Source: Conchocele bisecta (lineage: Eukaryota; Mollusca; Bivalvia; Lucinida; Thyasiridae). From it: a stretch of 64,000 nt of DNA. The notes below the pieces were generated by a model that did no database searches, was not told the DNA's origin, and worked only from the letters and a program-made list of their open reading frames with translations. A program made the translations under genes and the position numbers. The stretch is from NCBI GenBank assembly GCA_029237695.1, contig CM055265.1, forward strand, positions 70,967,912 to 71,031,911. The letters are read 5' to 3'. Within the stretch, counting starts at the first letter, position 1; the number at the start of each line of letters is the position of its first letter. Of this stretch, positions 1 to 11,700 are shown one piece after another.

Positions 1-613
1 ATCGTGGGAAAAGGGAACTAACTCCATATAGTCCCCTTATTCCACCGACACCTTCAATTGGGGAGAATGGTTCAAACCGTTTTACCACCCTGCCTGCTAC
101 GCGTTATTCGCATGTGAATGCATGGTACAGTCAAACCTGTGAATAAAGGCCAGACACGGGAAGATACAAATATGGCGTTTGTTCACAGGTGGTGAGCTAG
201 ATCTTTATTCGCGGTGTCATTTGTATGGTAATTTAGTAATTGGAAAAACATAAGCATGGCTGCTATAGACAGGTAATTGGTATTCGGAGGTGGCATTCAA
301 TACAGGTTCGACTGTATGTCTATGTTTGAATATTTGTGACACAGTGTATTCCGGCGTTACCATAGTCATTGCTGCAAGATACTATGAGAATAGTGAACAA
401 CGTTATAAATAATAGAGTAGAAGGTCGATGGCACGATCCGCATATTGATAAACAGTTCGCCGTCTATCCAGTACAGTATACGATCGACATACATTTTCCA
501 CAGAATATCGCTTCTCTGATGTTGTCATTAGTGCAAGAATAATTTGCATTTTACCAATTGTACGTGGCGTCGACAATTTTGAAATATAAATTGCATTACT
601 GTTCAGGGTATAT
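1..613. other. Intergenic, nothing recognised
   Basis: AT-rich sequence without a coding-looking frame, RNA gene or repeat that I recognise. It lies upstream of gene 1. Confidence 0.4.
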
Positions 614-821
614 GAGACAAGCCATGTGACTTTGTACCTATGAAAATGTGCGATATCTCATGTAATATATTTACAAACTTTATACAAACGAAATATTCAG
701 AACTATACTGCGGAATAGAATTCCAATTTTGAGGTCATTTATAGAAAATATCAGTTTTTGTAAATAGTTTTCATGAAAAATCGCACATCTTTTTATAGGT
801 ACAACATTACATGGCTTGTCA
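614..821. repeat. Palindromic MITE, GACAAGCCATGTGA family (family E)
   Basis: The ends GACAAGCCATGTGACTTTG and its inverted counterpart near 803-821 enclose a loosely palindromic AT-rich body with the motif TTTACAAA. Other copies in the window are at 37530-37775, 38806-38935 (half), 43812-44275 and 62190-62425; a half copy is at 4515-4605. There is no coding capacity, so it is taken as a non-autonomous DNA transposon. Confidence 0.75.
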
Positions 822-1000
822 CATTGGTCTTTAGAACGTCTGGTTGAAATTTGAGAACAATGCGGCTCCTACAGGGGCATCGGAACAGGTCCGGCAGGTC
901 CGGCAACTGCCGGATCAATAATTTTGACATATTTGTAATTCATGTATAAACAAAAACGAAATGTAAATATTTTTCTGATTTTTTTGCTCATTTCACATGA

Positions 1001-1076
1001 AAAGTGTATGTTGTTACCATTCAGTTGAACCGTCTCGGCGAGACGGTCCAACTGAGTGGTAACAACATACACTTTT
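1001..1076. repeat. Short hairpin element (family L)
   Basis: A near-perfect inverted repeat with arms of about 35 bp, centred on CCGTCTCGGCGAGACGG. Related hairpins occur at 10748-10802 and 12816-12884, both inside two-hairpin elements, and degenerate forms are at 9150-9230 and 24550-24655. Confidence 0.7.
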
Positions 1077-1164
1077 GGTGGGTAGCGGGGGCACCCAGTA
1101 GATTCGCCGGACCAATCATATGATGCTTCAGGCGCCCCTGTCCTATCAGATTGATGATGAGCAG

Positions 1165-1406
1165 GGGGCCGTTTCACTAAACTTCGTACGACTAAAATGT
1201 TCGTAAGTGCAAAAGTATGATAGTCTGTAAATGTCACATTAACAATGTTTTCTTGTAAACAATTATTGGATTTACATTTATTGAGAATATGCTGAATATG
1301 GAGCCTATGTTCAATAAATGTAAATCCATCAATTCCAATTTACAGACGATCCTAAAGAGGCACTTACGAACATTTTAGTCGTACGAAGTTTAGTGAAACG
1401 GGCCCC
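1165..1406. repeat. Palindromic MITE, GGGGCCGTTTCACTAAAC family (family C)
   Basis: Long inverted terminal repeats run from GGGGGCCGTTTCACTAAAC to GTTTAGTGAAACGGGCCCC, with an inner palindrome around TTGAGCATA and TGTAAATCCATCAATT. Further copies are at 4621-4857, 44627-44833, 45301-45512 and 46601-46905. It is a non-coding, hairpin-forming DNA transposon derivative. Confidence 0.8.
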
Positions 1407-1589
1407 AGGTTCGTAAATATTGGTCACAAAATTAAATAGGAAATCATTTCTTAGTCGCTGTCACATGTGTAGAACTACCAATGTGAAATGTGCTAACTGT
1501 GCATTTATTACACTTGTATTTGAAGGGTCAATGGAAAATGGGCTAAGTTATGGACTTAGCGCCATTTTCCACCGACCCTTCATATATAT
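1407..1589. other. Spacer with a small hairpin
   Basis: An imperfect inverted repeat (GAAGGGTCAATGGAAAATGG near 1524 and its partner ending near 1580) is the only structure seen between two MITEs. Confidence 0.4.
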
Positions 1590-1892
1590 TTATCCCGTCC
1601 ACACAGTGCGTATGTGCCGTGAAACACGGTGCCGTGAAACATTTTTGATATTCCGCCAATACGACCTAATCACTGCGTATGCATATGTGCGGTGGCTGGG
1701 GTTATTTAGTTTGCATTTTAAAGCCATTTGTAGGTGTTGACGGGATAAATAGAATAGTAGGTTAGTGCCGTGAATGGGAAAAATATCTGGCGCGACACGG
1801 AAACGGGATGTGCTCGGCAGAGCCTCGCCCATCCCGTTTCCTAAGCCTTGCCAGATATGTTTTCCCATTCACGGCACTAACCTACTATTCTC
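1590..1892 (+). mobile_element. Two-hairpin element (family AB), complete copy
   Basis: Hairpin 1 begins TTATCCCGTCCACAC and closes with GTTGACGGGATAA near 1737-1750. Hairpin 2 follows at once, from AGAATAGTAGGTTAGTGCCG to the inverted CACTAACCTACTATTCT. TAT flanks both sides (1587-1589 and 1893-1895), which suggests a 3-bp target duplication. No protein is encoded. Other copies are at 7921-8074, 10268-10523, 10653-11035, 12740-12812, 12913-13106, 14335-14637 and 25188-25462. Confidence 0.8.
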
Positions 1893-2704
1893 TATATACG
1901 ATATAGTTGCGCAACAGTTATAGACTACATTGCATTATACCGTTTAACACTCCTTTTGTTTTGAGAAAACATACTCGTTCACTACCAGTACATATGGTTG
2001 GCTTAGACAATTAAACAAAACACGACGGGGTAAACTTAATATACTTCTAAAGAATATAAAAACACAGTTCAGCAGAAACCATACATTCTGGCGTGTTTAT
2101 GCATACTAAGATCAGTTCATACAACGATCTAAAAGTGGTGGATTGGTCTATGCAGTTTACGCAATTTCCATTAGAAATGCATGTACAATTTTATAATAAA
2201 TTAGAAATGGGAACCGTCATAATTAACAATACTTAATTTGTCTAATTACAACAAAACATTCAACATATATAAAGATTTTCTAATATTCTATTGCCAGTAT
2301 AGTTTTCATGTTTATCGGGCTATGTAAAATACTCTTGTGTAATCTCTTAAACCTATATTAAAATCTCCAATAGGCAACAATAAAACTTGATTTATTTTAA
2401 TTATTTATAGCGGGTTAAGCAGGCTGTAAAATACACACATCCCGCTCAGGTATATACATACATGATAAAAGAGAAAGTGTCAGTATGTGCCTAAGTTGCT
2501 AAGCGTGCATGAATACATTGTCGATAAATTACCGTATCCAGGGCCATTCAGCCGTACGGTTAGGATAAAGGACATTTTACAATAGAGAAACAGCTAATAC
2601 GTTATACACAACTAACATACGTATTAAGACATAACATGTAACGAACTTGTGCAGTTGGCGATATTACTTAAGAGTTTTGGAAAGGGATTTATAATTATTT
2701 TAAT
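1893..2704. other. Upstream region of gene 1
   Basis: AT-rich sequence that must contain the promoter and 5' UTR of gene 1. I see no TATA box or RFX-type motif that I would defend. Confidence 0.35.
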
Positions 2705-2778
2705 ATGGCAGCCAAGGGACAACAGAATCCTTCTCAGGCGGCATCCAAGTGTAACTTTGTAGCGCAAGACCAAATTTG
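2705..2778 (+). CDS. CIMIP1: CIMIP1 exon 1
   Basis: ATG at 2705. It encodes residues 1-24 plus two bases of Trp25. The donor at 2779 reads TTTG|GTAAGT, a strong site. The VAQDQIW end is the conserved N-terminal box of the family. Confidence 0.87.
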
Positions 2779-5700
2779 GTAAGTATGTATAAATATCATT
2801 CTACAAATTAGTAGAAAAAAAACATTGTGTTTTATTGTTGTTTCATTCAAATATATATTGTATCGTGAGTGTATTGGAAATAATCATCCATGAGTGAATG
2901 TGTAAAATATATACAATTACATGTATCCAGAAAATAAAATAATGATATGGTATTTAATAATTCTTCACAACATTAAACTATGTATGTACCAGAAATAAGC
3001 AATAAGTGAAAGTGAAAACTTTATAACTTGAGTACATGCATGTACTCAATGCCATTGTGGTATTTAATTCAAAGCCACCTATGCGTAGCATGTAATCGAA
3101 TATAAATATTTATTTCTGTCTGGCATAGATTATATACATCGCAGTGGATGAACGTGAACTCAGTCAACTTTAATGTACATAAATATGTTAAATACTATCT
3201 TATGACGGCCATATTAAAGCATAATTTGCTCATAGGCCATTGTTTCAACTTGGTGGTTATAACATAATGGAATGGGTCAGTGAAAGAGGGAGTGGGAGTA
3301 GGTGCTAACTTCATGGTGGAGTTAGACCTCTTATTCCACTTACTCAATCAATAATTAGTGAAAACAAACAGAATATACATTACATATAATTACATTTGTG
3401 ACTGTGACTCGAGAAATGGGGCTTATGGGTTTTGCGACCGGTGTAGATCCAGATCAGCCTGTGCATCCGTACAGTCTGATCAGGATCTGCACCGTTCGCC
3501 ATTCCACCAATGAATCACCCGCCATGCTTCTAACAAGCAATATAGATTGTTATCAGTATATATGAGTGTGCTATATGATCAGGAGCTACGCTGGTCACAA
3601 ACCCATAAGCCCCGGTTCGAGCCCCGGTCTGACTGCATTTTATTTTTTCCCGTTCACGATTACAATACATATCGCTTTCTGCCCACAGCTGGGTTACTGT
3701 GCCTTTAAAAGTAAAAGGAGACGAAATATAAATATTTTCAGATTGTAATCAGGACAATTGACGTCAATATTCCCACTTTGAATTCTTATAAAGGTTCTCA
3801 AGTTAAATTATATACCATTGTCTCGGTGTATATCGATTTGGTACAACATGGTTGTAATGGAGTCACCGACTTAGAAAACGAACCTTACATCTTTTGCAAT
3901 AACTATGTACGGAGCCTCACAGGGGACATATATTTTTTTTATTAATTCGTTCATACGAACTAACAATTCGTTCCCTCAATTTCACAATTCGTTCCCACGA
4001 TATAACAATGGGAACGAATTGTTATTTCGTGGGAACGAATTGTTAAATTGAGGGAACGAATTGTTAATTCGTGGAAACGAATTGTTAATTCGTTGGAACG
4101 AATTGTTAAATTGAGGGAACGAATTGTTATTTCGAGGGAACGAATTAATACCAAAAAAAAGAATTCTACGTCCCCTGCGGGGCTCCGTAACTATGAGACA
4201 ACAAGACGTGTGGGATTTACAAAATTTACTGTATTTTCCGTATATGTGGCTGTGACTGGAGAAATCAGGCTTATGGGTTATGCGACCAGTGTAGCATCCG
4301 CACAGTCTGATCAGGATCCGCACTGTTCGCCATTCTATCAGTGAAACACCAGTCAGGCTTGCAATATAGAGCATTATGAGGCTACATGAGTGTGATATTT
4401 GACCAGGAGCTACACTGGTCACAAATCCCATAAGCCCCATTTCTCCAGTCACAGCCACAAATGATGTCGATCGTTGACGAACTGTTCAGAGCAATGTCAA
4501 CATCTTTCTACGACATTTACAGAAAACTTTACATCACAATTTTTGTAAATAGTTTTCACGAACAATATCACATTTCTTGGATACAAAAGCACATGGCTTT
4601 TCTCATGTCAGTCCTGGCGCTCGTTTCACTAAACTTCGTACGACTAAAATGTTCGCAAGTGCAAATTTAGGATCGTCTGTAAATTTCACATTAACACTGT
4701 TTTCTTGTAAACAATTATTGGATTTACATTTATTGAGCATAGTCTGCATATGTTCAATAACTGTAAATCCATCAATTGAAATTTCCAGACGATCCTAAAT
4801 TTTGCACTTACGAACATCTTAGTCGTACATGTACGACGTTTAGTGAAACGGCCCCCAGGTCTTTCACAAAACGTCCACGGCTGCGCCAGGGCTGAATCCT
4901 TCTGTTGACGACAAAACAATAAGCATGTCTGGGTGACTGAATGGCGAACAGCGTAGCCCCTGATCAGACTGCGCGGATGCGCAAGCTTATCTGGGACTAT
5001 GCTGGTCGCATTCGTCGTAAGATATATTTCTCAACCGTTAGCCCAATGTTGATACAAAACGTAGATGTTTGCGGTTTTTTCAACAACTCTATCAATGCGC
5101 ATTTAAATGTTTTAAATAAACTAATGTTTTATGGATGGATGGAAGGATGGATGAATGGATGGATGAATACACTAAGCTGGGTCTACGCCGATGACAGACG
5201 CATTAAGGACGTGTGGCATTTCCCATGATCTATCACATAATATAGTATTGTGCCTATACAGCGAACGGTGCGTTGGGTCAATTAAAACACAATTGTATTG
5301 CGAAATTACGAAAGTAAATCAATTGCAAATGCGCTTTGTAAACATAGACATTATACACTGCTTATCAGTGGGTTTACAAATTTCACATAAAATTGCGTAC
5401 TTTCACTGCCTCGAGTACAGTGTAAACATTCTAAGCCGGACACCCTGGGAGGTTCCCAGGGTGTCCGGTTTAGAATGGCTCCACTGTAATTCAAACATAC
5501 GAGTACTTCAAGACATGTTGGCCTGCTTTACAATCATGACCAGACATTATCACCAGAGGAAAATGCCCCTGATATTATTGAAGTCCATATAATGATACCC
5601 GCATACAGGTAGGTGATTTGGGGTTCGTGCATGATATGATAAGCAAAACTAACCGACGATTTGAGGAGGTGTTTGTTTCATCGACTATCACAATATTGGT

Positions 5701-8700
5701 TTACACACGAAAAAAAGTTCAATAAAACGACACTTGTTGTGTTGTTGTTTTTTTCTGATAGTCATGTTCCGCAATTACATGTACCAATGATCCCTTGAAT
5801 ATGTCTCCTGAATACAGTCGAACCTCCCCTAACGGCCACCTCGCTACAACAACACCCTCTCTATAACAGCCGCTAATTTATATCCTAAATGGATGATTTC
5901 CTATGTATCTAACCCTTAGACTGGTGAGCACGAAAATTGTTGCCTGCTGTTGCTTTGCCTTCTTTCTCAATAAAAACATGTTTTGACAATGGAAATGATT
6001 CTAAAATGTTGCCAAAGCATGTTTTTAATGAGAATTATCAAAGAAAATAAATAAACAGCGGACGACACAATTTAATTCAGCATTAACCTCCCTACAACAG
6101 CAACCTCTCTACAACAGCCAATTTTGCGTCTTCCCATGGGTGGCTGTTGTAGAGAGGTTGCTGTTGTAGAGAGGTTGCTGTTGTATATGTTGTAGAGAGG
6201 TTGCTGTTGTAGAGAGGTTGCTGTTGTAGAGAGGTTGCACTGTATTGTTAAGCTCACAACGTTCTGTTTCAATGTTGAATCTACAAGAAAAAGTATTCAT
6301 ATGCATCTCCCAGCGATATTATGACATATCCGCCGATTGTTGGTGATCGTTGAGCACGACAGTCATTTCGACAAATGTGAACATTTAGCCTCATACGGTG
6401 TTCATGTTCTTAGTGAGTTCCGTTTGAAGCCGGTGTATTTCTTGTTTTACTAGAAATTCCCATTAGTTTGCATACAAATGTAATTTCCCCCCTAAAATTA
6501 CCTCTAGACACTTATGATGACAACCAATTAACCATATTATTGCAGAAAACGGCTCTACGATGTGGCAGTCTTAACACATTCCTTCACACACATGATAATG
6601 CGCAATAAACACCGGATTTGATTTGATATTTTCTTTGTAAATTACAAATCTTCATGAATCAAAATGTCTCTGCCGGCATTTTCATTTGAAGAGTTCTGGT
6701 CGCCATGTGGTCTGCCACGTCGTGTCTAAGTACAGGTAAATTTATGACTATGCACAAGTGGCTTATATATTTATAAGCCGCCTGCCGTATACCAATAACC
6801 TGGAGTTATCAGCAATCAAGTAGTTTAATGTGTTCCTTACAGTCAGCATAAATTAATTGCAGCGCGGTGACAGGATCTTGGCTAAATAAGCGTATGGACT
6901 GTCAGCTGACGAAACATGTCTTACATTTGTTTACGACCAGCGTAACCCCTGATCAGTCTGCGCATCTGCGCAGTCTGATAAAGGTTTACGCTGTTCGCCA
7001 TACAACCAATGTACAGCAGTCTGCCAGAATAATACGCATGTGCGAAAGTGTACAATGATTGTGATTTACATGTTTGCAAACGCTTTGTTGTGTCCTTCTT
7101 AGCTAGCCAATGGCTGAAATATTGGTTCACAAGGCCCTAAAGGCATTATTTGATTCGGATTATCTTGTTTTGCTGTAAGACGACTGTAATGTTACTAGTA
7201 CTGTGACTTTTATTATTTTATTTAAATGCCATATAAATTGGTTAAAACATTATCACCTTCTCTAGACTTTCCGCGAGCTTGTGATATTATTTACGTAAAA
7301 TATCGCAAAGTTTCTGGCTGTTTTCGACAAAAATCGTCTTTGCGACATAATGGTAACAATGAAGAAACGCGATCTTGACAAATTGTGGCCAGTAGTAGGC
7401 CACAACCATTGTTTTTTTCACCACCCATTTAGCTATTCTCTGACTGCTATTTTCATTTTAGTATATATGTTGTGGAACCTATTTTCCCATAGCCTGCACC
7501 CATCCTGCTGTGGATATACATTCACTAATTAAAATATAAGTTTAATGATTGTTCAGAAAGATACATTCAATCTCCTGTGACCACCCAGGTGATGGCCCAA
7601 AAAGTTAGCGACTGGAATTCAAACTACGTCACATGACAAACATGTTCAGAATTAAAAAATCGAAGTACTGAACGTACTCAAATATGTTATCTTCACAACA
7701 ATTGACCGATGTGTGGGGTGTAACTTGCAGGGTCAGTACTGAAATATATAGAAAATCGTACACACCCTTTTACATGATAGCTCCGTACTGTCCCGTGAGA
7801 CCTGAAGATAATAGCTGCTGTATTCATACGCACGAAATGTCTTGATTCGTATCTTCCAGAATGTAACTGATAAACTGAGCATAACACTGTGACAACAATA
7901 GAGAATAGTTACTATATATATCCCGTTTCGGTGCCGCGCCAGATATTTTTCTCATTCACGGCACTAACCTACTATTATATTTATCCCGTCAACTCCAAAT
8001 TGTATTGACAGGATATCAAAAATGTTTCACGGCACCGTGTTTCACGGCACATACGCACTGTGTTAACGGGATAAATACAGAAACAATACTCGAAAATGTA
8101 TCAAAGATGCGATAAGTAGTGTGTGTCCATACATGAAACACGTTTCTAAACAATGTACAAAACAATTATGTTGAGTGTGTTAAATATATCAAGTCACTTG
8201 ATAAATGCATATTCAACACACCAGGGCGCATTTGAATTGTTTTGTACATACGTACAGTGGGGTCAGCGTGTAAGTGCACACACGAACGAACACGACAGGT
8301 TGGTTCCAACCTGTCGTGTTCGTTCGTGTGTGCACTTACACGCTGACCCCACTGTAATACTGAATACTTGACTTTTCTGAATGTATATACATGCAGTAAG
8401 GATGTCCAAGTGAACAGTGTATATTTTTAGCAGATTTCGCGAAAATCAATCATATATTTCTTAAATTATGTCAACAACTGAAGAAGAAAAAAACAACAGA
8501 ATTATTGACTTCATAACAGAAAGTATTAAAACATTTTCCCAATATGAGTCAGTACGACGGACAACGATGTTGCGATAAGGGAGGTAATACCAGATACGGA
8601 CATATTTAATTGTGGCGGTCACGTATTAGTAAAACTATTTTTAGCTGCGAGCCTCTCGCAGCTTATGTCGCCGGTTCTCAAAATACAGTCAGATATCACG

Positions 8701-11700
8701 GCGCTATTTTTTCTTGTGGCACGTATGTATACATCTTGTATCTAGGTATTGTTAACGACTCGTTTAATGCTATTTTACATTTCACATTTATTAGAATGTA
8801 TATCTTTGGTACATAATTAATTGAAGAAAAACCAATGGAACCTCAGATTTAGCCGTTCATTTTCCACAAATAAAACGGACTATTTTGGTCGCGCATTAAA
8901 GGTGTGTAAACCCGAGTCACACCTGTCTGTTTGTTTGTGTAAACCCGAATCACACCTGTCTGGATTTTTTCATTCACAACTACGGCGTGTACAAATTTGC
9001 ATAAAACAACACTATAACCACAGGTGTGAAGAGTGAATCCGGATATGGAATTACCACCCTTGTCGCATCGCCGTATTTCGCCGATATTGATTTCGAAAAT
9101 CAGTCATATTTTCCTTAAATGATGTCGAAAATTGATTAAAAATATACTGTTACCACTCATTTGAACCGTGTCGTCTAGATGGTTCACTCATTTGAATCGT
9201 CGCGTCGGCATGTTTCGAATGAGTGGTCACTTACAATAATTGAGCCCGGATATGAAATTACAACCCTTATCGCATCGTCGTATTTCGCCGATATTGATTT
9301 CGAAAATCAGTCATATTTTCCTTAAATGATAACATTTTCAGAGCTCATGCGGAATGAATATACGATGCTCTTGGTTGGGATAGGCTGGTCGTCATCTTTT
9401 GTAGGGACCTTTGTCACATCGTGGCATATTATCTTACGCTTAACACTCATGTTGATCCGTCTGTTCTTCTTACTGTATCAGTGCAAAGTGGTGCCATTTA
9501 TTAACACGTTTTGTTGCTGCACTTACTGTACTGGCTATAGTAATTTGCATCTTAATAGGCATCCATTTATCTCTGCTGCAAACACCGACTGAACAAATGA
9601 TTTGCTGATGATATATGTGTATCACACAAGTGGAACAATATTACATTACTCTAGTTAATTACATGTTATTACTTATGAAGATGTGTATGTAATGCATACA
9701 AAACAAATGCTAAGCCTTACTGGATTCTTGCTGTTTCTATACAGCTCCTTCCCCTCTCCGCATACACAATATGTCGAGTGTTATACAGTTTCCCATAACA
9801 TCATTTACTACAATTACTCTATTTTAAATATTTAAAGGAGAATATACTAAAACACGGTTTACCACCAATTTCAGGCTCGCAGCTCAGTACTTTCAGTACT
9901 TTGATTTTTATTAGCTACTGATCGTATTGTATTATGCGGTAGCTAATCTTAATATAACAAACGTTGGAAAAGTCGGGCTATTAATTTTCTCGTGAACTAA
10001 CAAACGGTATGTTGCCGATTTCGGTGCTGATAATAAATAATAGTACAGTTTTATTGTCCCAGTGCTGAAAATTTGGCATAACATATGCGGCCGAAACCCC
10101 CTCTAACCATATAAATACGTTTATTGCATATAAATTGAATGGGCTTTCACAATGTAATAAATAGAAACTAAAGTCAAGATAGCTATAAATTTCTTAAAGC
10201 GGCAGGAAGACGGTCAAATTACAAACTTTAGATCCGAAACAAACACAAAACGACTATTAAAACATATTTATCCCGTCAACACAGTGCGTATGTGAAACAC
10301 GGTGCCGTGAAACATTTTTGATATCCAGTCAATACAATTTTTGCATTTTACAGCCATTTTTAGGTGTTGACAGGATAAATAGAATAGTAGGTTAGTGCCG
10401 TGAATGGGAAAAAATATCTGGCGCGGCACGGAAACGGGATGTGCTCGGCAGAGCCTCGCCCATCCCGTTTCCTGAGCCTTGCCAGATATGTTTTCCCATT
10501 CACGGCACTAACCTACTATCCTCTATAACACTTATATCCTATGATCATCACGGGAAACTTCCAGTGTAAATGTTGCAGGAGAAAAATGCCATAAAATGTT
10601 GGATCTAGAACTATTATGTGTTGCATGTTTTACTTGGCTTGCATTTGTTATAGAGAATAGTAGGTTAGTGCCGTGAATGGGAAAAATATCTGGCAAGGCT
10701 CAGGAAACGGAAAATATAATTTCTTTATTTCTCATCAGAAGTATATGTAGTGACCACCATTTGAACCGTCTCGCCGAGACGGTTCAAATGAGTGGTCACA
10801 ACAATATCTGGCAAGGCTCAGGCTCTGCCGAGAACATCCCGTTTCCGTGCCGCGCCAGATATTTTTCCAATTCATGGCACTAACCTACTATTCTATTTAT
10901 CCCGTCAACATTACAAAATAGCTTTAAAATGCAAATTATAAAGCCAGCCGCATCTCCAAATCGTATCGACGGGATATCAAAAATATTTCACGGCACCGTG
11001 TTTCACGGCACATACGCACTGTGTTGACAGGATAAGTTAGAAACATATTTTTATTTTGAAAATGTCCGCCATAGTGATACACACACTATAATATAACGCC
11101 ATATCGGTATGCGCTAAAACAAATCACGGTTTTGACAATCACAATTTAGGTTTAAAGGTTATGTAATTAAGACAATTCTTATACACATACAATATTCATA
11201 CAGCGCATATTTATTTCTATGGAGCCTAACAGGGGACATGGATTGTTTTTATACTCCTTGCTATACTCTGAAATATACGGAGCTCTGCAGGGGACATGGA
11301 TTGTTTTTATACTCCTTGCTATACTCTGAAATATACAGAGCTCTGCAGGGGACATGGATTGTTTTTATACTCCTTGCTATACTCTGATACGGAGCTCTGC
11401 AGGGGACTGGATGTTTTTATACTCCTTCTATACGGTCCTATACGTTTTTATACTCTGCAGGGGACATGGCTTGTTTTTATACTCCTTGCTATACTCTGAA
11501 ATATACGGAGCTCTGCAGGGGACATGGATTGTTTTTATACTCCTTGCTATACTCTGAAAGATACGGAGCTCTGCAGGGGACATGGATTGTTTTTATACTC
11601 CTTGCTACTCTGAAAATACATCTGAAAGTATACAGAGCTCTGCAGGGGACATGGATTGTTTTTATACTCCTTGCTATACTCTGAAATATACAGAGCTCTG

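Noticed and set aside
7921..8074. Possible independent TATCCCG/GGGATA hairpin MITE
   Set aside because: Comparison with other copies shows that it is a truncated two-hairpin AB element.
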